This document shows, in pieces, positions 30,501-39,695 of a stretch of 60,644 nucleotides of DNA. Source of the DNA: Granulicella mallensis. Lineage in GTDB: Bacteria; Acidobacteriota; Terriglobia; Terriglobales; Acidobacteriaceae. Location: assembly GCF_014203225.1 (NCBI RefSeq), contig NZ_JACHIO010000030.1, forward strand, positions 1-60,644, in the 5' to 3' direction. The position numbers were made by a program, and so were the translations under genes. The notes beneath the pieces are model-generated. The model was not told where the DNA came from. It saw nothing but the letters and a program-made list of their open reading frames with translations, and did no database searches. Position 1 is the first letter of the stretch. Each line of letters starts with the position of its first letter.

Positions 30501-31067
30501 CGAAGCAGCTCCGCCCTCGACCGTCACGCTGCCATAGGAGCCGGCGCGCACACCAGGCGCCAAGGTGGCGAAGCTGGTGATCTGACGCATGTAACCGTTG
30601 ATCAGGAGAGGCAGATCCGCCACTTCCTGCGTCGGCAGTATCGAATCAAGCTGAGGATCGGTGGTGTCCAGCCGGACGGAATTCAGCGATGAGACCTCCA
30701 CCGTCTGATTGATGGAACCCACAGTCAGCTTGATATTATTGGTCGCCTGGGCTCCGACTTCGACAACGACGTGCGCCTGTTCGAACCGTTCAAATCCTTC
30801 AGCTTTCACCGTAATATCGTAGGTTCCGGCAGTCAGGGGTGCCGTGTACAAGCCCACCGAGGATGCGGCAACCTTTGTCTTGATCCCAGTAGCTTCATTG
30901 ATGAACATAAGTTGCGCACCAGGAATAGCGGCGCCCGATGGGTCCGCCACCCTGCCGGTGAGACCGGCACTTTCCTGCGCGTAAAGATTTTGAAAAGCCG
31001 GGATAGCCAACACGAAGAGCAGAACCAACATCCGGACAGCGAACTGCTTAAACTTTCGACACGTCAT
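27570..31067 (-). CDS. Oar-like TonB-dependent receptor
   Basis: Outer-membrane receptor of 1165 residues. The signal peptide runs to about residue 30 (VRMLVLLFVLAIPAFQNLYA). The carboxypeptidase-regulatory-like domain has SAGLTGRVADPSGAAIPGAQ and GLYTAPLTAGTYDITVKAEGFE, followed by a plug and a barrel ending in a terminal Phe (GQIEATFNF). An upstream TTG/ATG region extends the frame to 31217, but ATG at 31067 has AGGGA seven bases before it and starts directly at a normal signal peptide. It lies behind the GH2 gene in the same direction (146-base gap), so the enzyme and the receptor probably form one operon for uptake of a particular glycan. Confidence 0.9.
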   Translation of the reverse strand: MTCRKFKQFAVRMLVLLFVLAIPAFQNLYAQESAGLTGRVADPSGAAIPGAQLMFINEATGIKTKVAASSVGLYTAPLTAGTYDITVKAEGFERFEQAHVVVEVGAQATNNIKLTVGSINQTVEVSSLNSVRLDTTDPQLDSILPTQEVADLPLLINGYMRQITSFATLAPGVRAGSYGSVTVEGGAASQINSAGNYYNGLQIDTASDINSDPPYEMVDQFRVIRNAFSARYGMVQGAVDYNMRSGTNKLHGDGFFIDRNSIFDSAGFFPTNFNSAGKAIAPVDQETDWGGTLGGPVVLPKLYNGHNKTFFLLSFDIFNKNQGITTIGAVPTPAQKSGDFSNFVNPSGQLIPIYDPQTGKQFQCNGKLNVICASRIDPLSASLLQYIPSPNATGTNYGLQDNMNPVISSVPNQNQAWGITLNHQISQSQNIAFTWWRNHYYVTQEEDAPIVPASSPLTGQEGLTDNANVWLANYSKVMRPNLVMTAGFAAQNKFQNNMNANNSVNFGGVLGSNTLPYISFNGQEAPTNWGNSNSSLVRYYVDNMGWNVFNNWLWNKGRHTINIGFEYHHYWEYTLNNYSSGHFSFSQAETSIPDTTNVNFSQYGSSFASFLLGLPDSATRTASTTTALDTNAFSGYVQDDFKVTNKLTLNAGLRYDVMIPYTLTQNNNVFLAPATPNPAAGNLPGAATEYGNCMGCAGYNHVATHHLYFGPRIGFAYSVDKNTVIQGGYTITYLGYGGAYGQGEGLSGSPNNMAGLLGGSYTLSSTGGYTSAYGQWTNPATGAVNPIPNVSPNPFNSGLGVAQTIYYLDYAHNGEAPHLQMWSLSVQRQLPWRTVLTFDYTGNRVTHLSGSNRNPISQPDPSVLQYGALLSDNINSAAAKAAGFTAPYANFAAQFGGSATVYQTLKPYPQYSNVAWAWDQSGTTYFSAFQVQADKHLSNNVNFLASIELPRLYDNLITTVNKYNQRADWGEDSTGSFESKAAVLYKLPFGPGQRWLNSGQTGKWLGGWQVSGILTYNNSQPLAITQSGESFLNGTNRPNFNPLVRLWSGNYGQITKFFTGKGPAPLLFSTNAWSNTGSEYVLGNAKRVYNAVRGPWYPAENLSVKKVFRLTDETSFAIRMDYFNAFNRTQAPFPTTTVNSSNFGQVTTKFSGGNRQGQIEATFNF

Positions 31068-31213
31068 TTGAAGTCCCTGTGTTTTTAGTGAGAAGTGGAA
31101 GAATATGCCAACCATCGTCCCTGTCGCTGAATGACCATACCGCGTCATATTCTGCATTGTTTCGTCTCCTGATATTCCTACTGTGTCTCTCGTTGATTGC
31201 TGTTTCATCACGG

Positions 31214-34200
31214 TCATCTGCGTGCAACACTTGCTGTGCCCGATGTCTGGCTAGGCCGCGCAACAATGCTTTGCCCAGCAGCCAACGGCACGTCCTTCTC
31301 TGCTAAGTTCCATCCCTGCAAGGTGAAATGAACGTCACCCGGTCCAACCGCACTTGAGGGCGTATGAACGGTGACGGTGCGTTCTTCTCCAGGCAAAAGG
31401 GATATGTAGTTATCGCTGTAATACGCTGGCAGCACCCGCGTATTGTCGGCATGGAAGAGCGTCAGCTTCATCGCCACCGAGGGACTCGCGCCAACATTCT
31501 TCAAGCGGACATTCCAGGTGCTCTCGTCGCCGCTTGAGCTGGAAGCCGAAGGACCTGCCACCGTATGCGCCTCGATGGAAGCCGGTGCAAGGTCATTCAA
31601 GGCTCGATAGCTCGCATCGTCACGTGCAATCCAGTAGAAGTTGTCGGCTACCAAGGCACCCTTTTCATCACGCATCTCAAGCCGAACGAAGACGAGAGGA
31701 TTCTTCTGGATCAGCGACGAAAGGGACAGACGCAGCACGGGCACAGCGGCATTCGCGTCCGCCGTCACGGTAGCGTTCTCGGTATCGAGAGTCACGTCGG
31801 AGGGAGAAGCGATTCTCACCGTAACGTGGAGATCTTTTTGTTGCTGCAGCGTGGTGTTTACAGCAGCAACTGTGTAATCAGACAAATCCATCTGCACATG
31901 AAGCGGAGCATTGGCCTTCTTCACGCCATAGAACGAAGCCTGCGTGTCATAGTCCGAGCTATACATCTGCCACATCGTGCTCGGCCAAGCCGGCTGAGTC
32001 ATCCAGATCATGCGCCCGCTGTTCGGAGACCACAGGTGGGCATACATGCCTTCAAAGATGGCCTGGTGGTCTACATAATTGAAGAGCTGAATGCGACGTT
32101 CAAATTCGGATAGAGACGTTGACGGGCCAAGCTGTAGATCAAGCGCACGCATCAACTCATGGGTATCTCCCCCGTTACTCCGATGCCAGTCGTGGTAGGC
32201 CCAGGCGTCGTTCAAAGGCCACTGATCTTCCGGTGCAACTGTGTGTTCGAATGCTTCTTTCGTAGGGAAAGAAGAAATTCCTAACTCCACGGAAAACCCG
32301 CGGTTCAACTTACTGAAATAGAGAGCGGGCTCACGCCACTTGTAGGGACCGCTGGGACGCAGGTTGACCACATTGGAGCTTGGCGAGTAAAAGCGAGTGC
32401 CATCCTCCTCGCGCAGCATATCGATCATCATGTCGTTGAGCGCGGGAGTAGGAACGCCTTCGTTGCGCCCGCACCAGACCACGATGGATGGGTGATTGCG
32501 ATAGCGTCGAACAACATCGCGAGCGTTATCGACAAACAAGGTAGGATCGTCAGGCTCTGCGTCCGTATTTTCGGTAGAGGCCCAGAAGTCGTTCCAGACC
32601 ATCATCCCGTACTCGTCCGCAAGCTGATAGAAGGTCTCTTCCGTGCTCTGGCCTACCCAGTTGCGGATCATGTTGAGGTTGGCTTCGCGATGCAAACGGA
32701 AGTACGGTTCAAGACGTTCCCGGCTGACACGCTTCCGGGAGTCGTCCATCCCCCAGTTGCCGCCGCGCACAGCAATGCGGACGCCGTTCACCTTGAGGAT
32801 GAGGTCCGTCAAACCCTTGTCATTAACCAGGGGACGAATCGCAGAGGTTCCCTCTGCCTGCGGATCGATCGTGGAGGCCCATCCCTCTGCGGTCTGCCGC
32901 ATGTCCTCGTGATGGACATCCACAGCGTCATACCCTTTACCCCGAGTCTCCGCCGGAATAGCTTCTACTCGCTGCAGGCGTCCTGCATGGTCGAAGAGAG
33001 TGAGTTCATAGGTCACCTCCCGAACGCCAAAGGTGCTCTCCCGTTCGTCCTCGATGGCACCGCTATCGGCTATCGCTTGAAGCTTCAAGTGATAAAGCTC
33101 CGGAGAGCCGTAGCCGTTCGGCCACCAAAGACGCGGATGAGAGAGATGTAGTGGTGCAAAGTCTCGCGGCAGAAGATGGAGGATCGTATCCCCCGGCGAC
33201 ACCGTAGCGGGTATCTTCACCCGCACCCCTTCAAAAGCGGCAACGACAGCAACATGCAGAGGAGTAGCGCCAGAATTATGTACCGGCAGATGCAGTTCCA
33301 CATCGGCTGAGGAGCGATCCGGCAGCGGTAGCCGCGTGACGACTTGCGGATCGCCGAACGTAACAGAGCCGGTCTCTGTAAGACTTACGCCCTGCCACAA
33401 GCCCGTATCGCGGTCACGAATGGCCGGCACCCAATCCCAGCCTTCCGTGGCTACAAAAGTCGGGCCATCGATCGCCAGTAAGCCGCCATCCGGTCCAGGG
33501 CCTCCTTTGATGGACTGCTCCTGCGGTATGCCGGGATGGGGAGGCGGCGCAATCCGAACAGCAAGCGCGTTCATCGCATCCGAACGCAGGAGATGCGTCA
33601 CATCAAAATCGCCGCGCCGGAAAGCTCCACGGATCTGTCCCAGGCGCTGGCCATTCAACCACACCTCAGCGGCATAGTTGATTCCGGCGAAGTGAAGTGT
33701 CCTGCGCCTGCCAGAGCCGTCTGTCTTCGGCGTGGGAAACTCTACGCGATACCAATAGTCATGCTTGTTGAGCGACTCCGGAATGGCCAGATTGTTCATG
33801 CCAAAGTCCGGGTCGGGATAGATGCCCCGGTCGATCATGGTCGTAAGAACTGTGCCCGGAACCGTGGCAGCAAGCCAGGAGGAATCGTTGAAACCTGGCA
33901 GCGAAACCTGCGCACCGGCCTTCGGAAGAATGGTTGCAGCCCCCACGTTCGACAGCAGACGCCAATTGGCTGCGATCTCCCAGGAGTTCTTGTCAGTCTC
34001 ATGAAGCGTCGGCCCTGCTGGTGGCAGCGGCTTTGCCCGCGGCTTCTCCGGCGCTGCGCCATACGGCATCTCTGCAGGGTCCTGCGGAGCACGGAGACCG
34101 ATCCCCTGCTTTACCTGGATGCTCCACGGCTTGGCGTTCTCTTCCCGCAGTTGCGCATCGAAGTTCGGAGCCGCGGCGAACAGCTTCTGAATCTCCGCAG

Positions 34201-34810
34201 CCGGGATCGAACGTGCGGCCACGGAGAACCCGCCAATGTCACCACCAAAGCGAACCATGCCGCTCGAAGGCGCATCCGGAGCCATCTGGATCTCCGGGCC
34301 GATGCCCCTCTGAACCGAAGAACCCGATAACGCGGACACCCCATCCACATAGAAGGTAATTTTTGTGCCGTCATCCGTCACGGCAAGCATGTGCCATATC
34401 CCGGACCGCAGGGAGGACGTTGCAAGCAGCGAAGACTCCGCCGAGAGACGCACACCGGGCCGTCCGTCACGAACTTCAAAGTAGCGGGAGTTGGAGGCAG
34501 TTGGATCTCCGGTTCCGGCGATCAGGGAGTTTGTGTCGGAGCTGTCCGTCCGGAACCACACCCACGCGCTCCAGCTCTGAGCATTGGCGAGGGACGCCGA
34601 CAGGGGCTTCTTCAGAGAGGGACCACCCTCCACCAGGTGGGCAAGATAAGGACCTGCCTGTTCCACAACCTGGCCAACGAAACAGCACGGTAACAATCCC
34701 GCAACAGAGAGGCCGAGCAGCGCACTTCTTAGTGTGGGCGAGTGCAGGACTCTCCTCATACGCGCTTTTACGCAGCTCATGGCCCGAAACATCATTTCAA
34801 GGGGTTCCAA
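31214..34810 (-). CDS. Glycoside hydrolase family 2 enzyme with N-terminal LamG-like domain
   Basis: A 1198-residue secreted or envelope glycosidase. A basic N-terminus with a hydrophobic helix (SALLGLSVAGLLPCCFVG) precedes a concanavalin/LamG-like domain (about 55-190: SWSAWVWFRTD, WHMLAVTDDGTKITFYVDG). Next come the GH2 sugar-binding domain, an immunoglobulin-like domain and a TIM barrel with the acid/base Glu784 (WCGRNEG) and the probable nucleophile Glu842 (FSVELGIS). FYGVKKANAPLHVQMD resembles exo-beta-glucosaminidase and plant-type endo-beta-mannosidase GH2 members, so activity on glucosaminides or mannosides is likely, more than on galactosides. TTG at 34810 is used because AAGGAG lies seven bases upstream. 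It is divergent from the regulator at 35052. Confidence 0.88.
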   Translation of the reverse strand: MEPLEMMFRAMSCVKARMRRVLHSPTLRSALLGLSVAGLLPCCFVGQVVEQAGPYLAHLVEGGPSLKKPLSASLANAQSWSAWVWFRTDSSDTNSLIAGTGDPTASNSRYFEVRDGRPGVRLSAESSLLATSSLRSGIWHMLAVTDDGTKITFYVDGVSALSGSSVQRGIGPEIQMAPDAPSSGMVRFGGDIGGFSVAARSIPAAEIQKLFAAAPNFDAQLREENAKPWSIQVKQGIGLRAPQDPAEMPYGAAPEKPRAKPLPPAGPTLHETDKNSWEIAANWRLLSNVGAATILPKAGAQVSLPGFNDSSWLAATVPGTVLTTMIDRGIYPDPDFGMNNLAIPESLNKHDYWYRVEFPTPKTDGSGRRRTLHFAGINYAAEVWLNGQRLGQIRGAFRRGDFDVTHLLRSDAMNALAVRIAPPPHPGIPQEQSIKGGPGPDGGLLAIDGPTFVATEGWDWVPAIRDRDTGLWQGVSLTETGSVTFGDPQVVTRLPLPDRSSADVELHLPVHNSGATPLHVAVVAAFEGVRVKIPATVSPGDTILHLLPRDFAPLHLSHPRLWWPNGYGSPELYHLKLQAIADSGAIEDERESTFGVREVTYELTLFDHAGRLQRVEAIPAETRGKGYDAVDVHHEDMRQTAEGWASTIDPQAEGTSAIRPLVNDKGLTDLILKVNGVRIAVRGGNWGMDDSRKRVSRERLEPYFRLHREANLNMIRNWVGQSTEETFYQLADEYGMMVWNDFWASTENTDAEPDDPTLFVDNARDVVRRYRNHPSIVVWCGRNEGVPTPALNDMMIDMLREEDGTRFYSPSSNVVNLRPSGPYKWREPALYFSKLNRGFSVELGISSFPTKEAFEHTVAPEDQWPLNDAWAYHDWHRSNGGDTHELMRALDLQLGPSTSLSEFERRIQLFNYVDHQAIFEGMYAHLWSPNSGRMIWMTQPAWPSTMWQMYSSDYDTQASFYGVKKANAPLHVQMDLSDYTVAAVNTTLQQQKDLHVTVRIASPSDVTLDTENATVTADANAAVPVLRLSLSSLIQKNPLVFVRLEMRDEKGALVADNFYWIARDDASYRALNDLAPASIEAHTVAGPSASSSSGDESTWNVRLKNVGASPSVAMKLTLFHADNTRVLPAYYSDNYISLLPGEERTVTVHTPSSAVGPGDVHFTLQGWNLAEKDVPLAAGQSIVARPSQTSGTASVARR

Positions 34811-35051
34811 CCTAAATCTCCTTCATGGATGGACCCAGCCTAGGAGACCCTCAGGTCGAAAACTACGTTTGGGAGGATTGGAAACCAGGTTTGGGCAGTT
34901 TGGGCTCTCCCCTAACGTGCGTCAAAAACGCCTAACATCCCCCTGGTTTATTGCAGCGCTGTAATGATTCGGTACACACGCGTGGATTGTCATGCTCCTT
35001 TGTTACAAACGCAGGGTTCGGTCTGATACAAATATCGCCACAGGTCCAGTC
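34811..35051. promoter_or_regulatory. Divergent control region with GTTTGGG repeats
   Basis: A 241-base gap between the GH2 gene and the regulator. GTTTGGG occurs at 34867-34873, 34889-34895 and 34898-34904. Its complement is present once in the gap at 6825-7108, where CAGTTTGGG is shared over nine bases. These may be binding sites of the two related regulators. No clear -35/-10 boxes were found. Confidence 0.35.
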
Positions 35052-36464
35052 ATGGCTACTTTGCAAAACTTGCGCGACGAATCAGGCATTACCGGAATCC
35101 CGTCGCTCCCACTCCCAGCGGAAGAGATACGCGAGCATCTGGACATGATCCTGGCGGGGAACGAGTTCTGCTCCAGCCGCAGGTCCTCGGAGCTATTACG
35201 ACACATCGTGGAACGTGCGCTTGCGGGCGACACGGAGAGTCTTAAAGAGCGGCTGCTCGGGGTAGAGATCTTTCATCGCAGAAGCGACTATGACACAAGC
35301 ACCGACGCCATCGTACGAGTGACCGCAAGCGATGTACGCCGCCGGCTGTCCAACTTCTATTCCGAGTCTTCAGCCCAGTCCATGCGCATCACCTTGCCGC
35401 TGGGGTCGTACGTTCCGGACTTTATACCGCTTGCGATACGCGAGGTTCCAGCCGGGATCACTCAGGCTAAGTATCCTGACAGCGGGCCAAGCAGAATAAC
35501 CACTCCGGTTCGTGCTCCAGGGGAACCCATCGTCCTCCCTGTTGAGCCGCGAAAATCGCATCCCAGCCATTTAACGAAACCCGTAGCCTTGGCATTCTGC
35601 CTCTGCATACTGTTCGCACTGGGCGCGGGCTGGTGGCTTCGAGACATCACCCACGGGCGCGGCTTTTCAAAGGATGACCGCGACTATGCGTTTTATGACG
35701 ATCTCCTCGGATCGATTGGCGAAAAGTCCAAGGAGACGCAGATTGCCCTCACCAATCCGCACGTCCTGCTCTACCTAGGCCTCAATAAGGCAGGCCCAGC
35801 CCTGGGAGAAAATCCAAAGGATGTGCCGGTCCCTCCGGACATGGCCGCTGTCCTGAACCAGACCTCGAACGATAACCAGGCGAACTTCCCGTTCCACCAC
35901 TTCTTTGTGGACACCAGCAACTACACCGGTTTCGGAGAGGCCACCGCAGCTTTCGGTGTGTCGCGCCTGTTACAGGCAACCGGTCGAAGCGCGCACCTTA
36001 CCGGCGCAAGGTTCTTGAACTGGGACTCTGCCCGGCAGGAGCAACTGGTGATCTTAGGAGCGCCCCATGAGAGCGCGTTCGTTCAGAGCACACTCTCCGC
36101 CGCCAACTTCACCATAGATTACAACTCGATCCACAATGCCCATCCCCTTCCGGGGGAACAGGTAGATTATTTCAAGTCAGGCCACGGAGGCATGCTGGAG
36201 GATTATGGTTTGATCTGGATGACCAAATCTCCCTCCGGCACGCGTGTCCTGGTTCTCGCTGGTCTAAGTAGTGCAGGTACAGCCGGAGTCGGTGAGTTCT
36301 TCAGCGATCCGGAACGGATGCGACCGGTTTATAAACAACTGCGGGCTCTGGCAAAAAAAGGAGCCTTCCCTGAGTCCTGGCAGGTCCTTTTGAAGATAGA
36401 AACGCGCGAATATATTCCCGTTCAGGTAAGCCCAGTCGCGTTGCGTATTACTGAAGGCAACTAA
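35052..36464 (+). CDS. Transmembrane regulator with N-terminal winged-helix-like domain and periplasmic sensor domain
   Basis: A 470-residue paralogue of the protein at 5361-6824. The N-terminal domain (27-124) has LLGVEIFHRRSDYD, DAIVRVTASDVRRRLSNFY and LPLGSYVPDF, in the same positions as in its paralogue when ATG at 35052 is used; the frame is open from ATG at 34992. A linker and one membrane helix (about 175-195, VALAFCLCILFALGAGWWL) precede a 275-residue periplasmic domain with GEATAAFGVSRLL, EQLVILGAPHESAFV and TRVLVLAGLSSAGTAGVGEF. The domain is known to me only by its shape. It is divergent from the GH2-receptor operon, its likely target. Confidence 0.7.
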   Translation: MATLQNLRDESGITGIPSLPLPAEEIREHLDMILAGNEFCSSRRSSELLRHIVERALAGDTESLKERLLGVEIFHRRSDYDTSTDAIVRVTASDVRRRLSNFYSESSAQSMRITLPLGSYVPDFIPLAIREVPAGITQAKYPDSGPSRITTPVRAPGEPIVLPVEPRKSHPSHLTKPVALAFCLCILFALGAGWWLRDITHGRGFSKDDRDYAFYDDLLGSIGEKSKETQIALTNPHVLLYLGLNKAGPALGENPKDVPVPPDMAAVLNQTSNDNQANFPFHHFFVDTSNYTGFGEATAAFGVSRLLQATGRSAHLTGARFLNWDSARQEQLVILGAPHESAFVQSTLSAANFTIDYNSIHNAHPLPGEQVDYFKSGHGGMLEDYGLIWMTKSPSGTRVLVLAGLSSAGTAGVGEFFSDPERMRPVYKQLRALAKKGAFPESWQVLLKIETREYIPVQVSPVALRITEGN

Positions 36465-36499
36465 GTGCCTGCGCCTCGCAGCGTGAATACACGGTCTTT

Positions 36500-37753
36500 T
36501 TATCTACAGGCAGACTCCACAGCGTCCGCAGCCGCAATGGCTCCATTTTCTTTTTCTACAAAGGTTCTAGCCTGTGTCGCTTTAGCCCGGATCTTTTCAT
36601 CACCCAAAACTTTGCGTAACTGCTCCGCGGCATGAGGGGCATGGAAACGATCCTTGCGTAGAGACAGTCCAAGCCCCAGCCGTTTGATTCGCGCTGCATT
36701 ATCCGGTTGATCGAAGGCGTGCGGCACAACAAACTGTGGGCAACCCGCTCTCATCGCCTGCGCTGTCGTTCCTATACCGCCCTGGTGTACGACCACAGCC
36801 GCATACGGAAAGATCTCTGAGTAGGGAGCATAAGCCGTCACCATATGATCGCGCGATCCGGAGATTCCCGGACTTCCCTTGCCCGTCAACAACAAGGCGC
36901 GACGTCCCAGTTGCTCGGCTGCTCGCTTGCCTTCTGTATAGAAACTTCCCGGGTTCATCACCGCGGTAGAACCGAGCGTGAAAATGATCGGCGGTTCTCC
37001 GTTCTGAAGAAAATCTCTTACCTCATCGGTAAGTCCGGATGCCGGATTCTGACGATCGTAAAAAGCGAATCCGACGGTCTTTGTGTGATCCGGCCAATCG
37101 ACCTGTGGCTTTGCGAACGCTGAAGAGAACATCGCCAGGTTGAGGTACGGCGAGTTCTTATCTTCAAACATCGGGTGGCTGGCAGCGGACAAGCCCAACT
37201 CCTTCCGCAATCCATAGATCGGCTCGGCCCAGCTCTTTGTCTGTTTGCGTGCGAGCCCTTTCATCGCCCGGTTCACCGTGACACCAGCTCCCCGAATGAA
37301 AGCGAACAACGGCAGAGGTCCGATGATGGATGGATCGTGCGCTGATAGAAATTGCCACGGAGCAAGAACCAAGGACGCCCAGCCTATACCCAACCGTTCG
37401 GCGACGAGCGGCGCGGCAAACACGAGCTCTCCCGTAATCAGAAACTTCGCTCCATTGCACGCCGCCAGGAGATCGTCATACACGCCTCGCATATGCGGCA
37501 TGAGAAGCTTTCGGATGAAATTCTCAGGCCCCTGCTTTGGATCCATGATGCTGCTGAGCAATTCGGGGTCTTCTGGAGAAAGATGCTTGGGCCCAATGGA
37601 GTGAAACCCTAACCCTGTCGAGACGATCTTTGGGCGGTAGAACTCTGATGTGGCGATGACCACCTCATGTCCGCGTCTCTTCAACTCCAAACCAAGGGCA
37701 ATGCAAGGATGTACGTCACCCAGAGAACCAATCGTCGTTACAACTACCTTCAC
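36500..37753 (-). CDS. GT1-family glycosyltransferase
   Basis: A 417-residue GT-B glycosyltransferase similar to the UGT/sterol-glucosyltransferase group. The N-terminus VKVVVTTIGSLGDVHPCIAL is the acceptor Rossmann start; the C-terminal half has IIFTLGSTAVMNPGSFY, TAYAPYSEIFPYAAVVVHQG and GIGTTAQAMRAGCPQFVVPH, the conserved donor-binding loop. GTG at 37753 follows GGAG by five bases and is preferred over GTG at 37759. It follows selO in the same direction with about 96 bases between them and is convergent with the regulator at 35052-36464 (35-base gap). The acceptor and the donor are not known. Confidence 0.9.
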   Translation of the reverse strand: MKVVVTTIGSLGDVHPCIALGLELKRRGHEVVIATSEFYRPKIVSTGLGFHSIGPKHLSPEDPELLSSIMDPKQGPENFIRKLLMPHMRGVYDDLLAACNGAKFLITGELVFAAPLVAERLGIGWASLVLAPWQFLSAHDPSIIGPLPLFAFIRGAGVTVNRAMKGLARKQTKSWAEPIYGLRKELGLSAASHPMFEDKNSPYLNLAMFSSAFAKPQVDWPDHTKTVGFAFYDRQNPASGLTDEVRDFLQNGEPPIIFTLGSTAVMNPGSFYTEGKRAAEQLGRRALLLTGKGSPGISGSRDHMVTAYAPYSEIFPYAAVVVHQGGIGTTAQAMRAGCPQFVVPHAFDQPDNAARIKRLGLGLSLRKDRFHAPHAAEQLRKVLGDEKIRAKATQARTFVEKENGAIAAADAVESACR

Positions 37754-37849
37754 AAACACTCCATCTTTCGAGCCTTCATACCCTATGTCGAGACAGCGTC
37801 TACTAAAGATTCAACTTTCAGATATTTCCGCCCATCGCGCTCCGGCGAT

Positions 37850-39379
37850 TTACGTTCCACAAAAAGTTTGGGTGACGCATTCCTCGGGACGAGCCGGTAT
37901 GGCATACCGCTCCAGATCAACACGATCCTCATAAGGCCGCGATACCACGTCCAGCAATTCCTCAAACGGTTGAAAGTCCTGCCGCATAACGGCAGCATCA
38001 ATCACAGCCTGTACCAGGTGATTGCGCGGGATGAACACTGGATTCGCCCCTCGCATGGAAGCGACGCGCTCCTCTTTCGATACGCGTTCTGCTTCAAGGC
38101 GTCGACGCCATCCAACAGCCCAGGAATCATAAGCTACAGGATCAGCAAACAAGACGCGAACCGACGCATCGCCTTCCGTCCCAGCGACGGCATCGCACAG
38201 CAACCGGAAGGTCAGGGTGAAGTCGGCGCGATTAGCAGTCATGCGGTCCAGCAGATCCTGAATCAGAGCCGCATCGCCTTCGCGCTCCGTAAAGAGGCCC
38301 AGCTTACGTCGCAGGCCAGCTTCGCGAGCCGTGTCGAAATGCAAAGCAAACGCGGCAAGCGACTCTTGAGCTGAGGCCAGCCCAGCCTCTTCACTTCCCG
38401 ACTCCTGATTCAAGAGCGGCAGCAAGGCCTCTGCGAGACGCACCAGATTCCAATGCATGGCGTGCGGCTGATTGCTATAGGAATAACGCCCCTGCTGGTC
38501 GATGGAGCTGAATACCTGATCCGGATCGTAGGCTTCCATAAAAGCGCAGGGACCGTAGTCGATGGTCTCGCCGGAGATGGAAGTGTTGTCGGTATTCATC
38601 ACGCCGTGGACAAAACCGAGGAGCAGCCATTGTGCGACCAGCCGCGCCTGCCGGGCGATCACACCATCCAGCAAGGCACGGTACGGATGGCTCGACTGTC
38701 CAGCTTCGGGGTAATGCCGGGCGATCGCGTAATCCGCCAGCGTGCGCGTCCCGTCCACATCGCCTCGTGCAGCAAAGTACTGAAAGGTACCCACGCGAAG
38801 ATGGCTGGCAGCTACCCGGGTCAGCACAGCTCCCGGCAAAACTGTTTCGCGAAACACTTGTTCGCCTGTAGTCACCGCAGCCAGGGCTCGCGTGGTCGGC
38901 ACACCCAGCGCCGCCATGGCCTCGCTCACAATGTACTCACGCAGGACAGGACCGAGGACGGCTCTGCCATCGCCGCGACGGGAGAAGGGTGTTGGGCCGG
39001 AGCCCTTGAGTTGGATGTCGTAACGTACACCGTCCCGTCCAACTACTTCGCCCAGCAGGTTGGCGCGGCCATCGCCCAGTTGAGGCACGAAGTGTCCGAA
39101 CTGGTGCCCGGCGTAGGCCATCGCCAGCGGCTCGGAGCCCTCAGCCACGCGATTCCCTGCCAGGATCTCGACGCCCTCCGGACTAGCCAGCGCGTCCGGA
39201 TCCAGGCCGAGGCTCTGTGCTAATTCTGCATTAATCTTTACAAGACTCGGGGCCGCTACCGGTGTAGGATTCAGCCGGGCGTAGAAGCCTTCCGGCAATC
39301 GCGCATAAGTATTGTCGAAGTTGAAACGGATGTGCTGGGGGACGGGCGACGTAATCGTAGGAGCCTCTGCTGAACTCAT
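37850..39379 (-). CDS. selO: Protein adenylyltransferase SelO (YdiU/UPF0061)
   Basis: A 509-residue pseudokinase-fold enzyme that transfers AMP to Ser, Thr or Tyr of target proteins. It shows [38 protein letters not shown], the VPTTRAL segment, [20 protein letters not shown] (metal-binding) and [16 protein letters not shown]. Length is normal. The last residues QTFCGT place a cysteine three from the end, the position held by selenocysteine in some homologues, where a disulphide controls activity. No SECIS is needed for the Cys form. The first residues are uncertain (ATG at 39379 used). It may be co-transcribed with the downstream glycosyltransferase. Confidence 0.95.
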   Translation of the reverse strand: MSSAEAPTITSPVPQHIRFNFDNTYARLPEGFYARLNPTPVAAPSLVKINAELAQSLGLDPDALASPEGVEILAGNRVAEGSEPLAMAYAGHQFGHFVPQLGDGRANLLGEVVGRDGVRYDIQLKGSGPTPFSRRGDGRAVLGPVLREYIVSEAMAALGVPTTRALAAVTTGEQVFRETVLPGAVLTRVAASHLRVGTFQYFAARGDVDGTRTLADYAIARHYPEAGQSSHPYRALLDGVIARQARLVAQWLLLGFVHGVMNTDNTSISGETIDYGPCAFMEAYDPDQVFSSIDQQGRYSYSNQPHAMHWNLVRLAEALLPLLNQESGSEEAGLASAQESLAAFALHFDTAREAGLRRKLGLFTEREGDAALIQDLLDRMTANRADFTLTFRLLCDAVAGTEGDASVRVLFADPVAYDSWAVGWRRRLEAERVSKEERVASMRGANPVFIPRNHLVQAVIDAAVMRQDFQPFEELLDVVSRPYEDRVDLERYAIPARPEECVTQTFCGT

Positions 39380-39695
39380 GATCCATTCTACGTGGGCAAA
39401 TTCCCAGGCACCAATCGCCTGCGCTTCTCTCCTATTTCAGTGCAGATCGGCTCTCAGACAATGCCGCAACCAGGGACAACGGCATCACCTCTCTCGGCGG
39501 GACCTGTGCCGTGAGCCGGGAGACAGTTGTCCAACGCAAATCGGGGCACTCGTCGACATGTTCTACTACAACAGTAGAAAGAATTTAAGCCATTCTTGTT
39601 CGATGGCAAAACACGCATCGGACCTAAACAAATTCCGCGGATGCCTCTCAAATCCAGAGAGACCTCCGCTCAATACGACAGCTCGCAGAGGTCCT
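39380..39695 (+). promoter_or_regulatory. Upstream region of small secreted gene with palindromic operator
   Basis: TTCTACT (39561-39567) and AGTAGAA (39573-39579) form a perfect 7-bp inverted repeat around ACAAC. It resembles the TACTACA-type half-sites bound by BlaI/MecI/CopY repressors. A divergent promoter region for selO and the gene at 39696 is expected here. No BlaI gene is in the window, so the match is only by pattern. Confidence 0.35.

Noticed and set aside
39312..39695. N-terminal extension of the small secreted protein
   Set aside because: It overlaps the start of selO, lacks a ribosome binding site and would bury the signal peptide at residue 128. The start at 39696 fits better.
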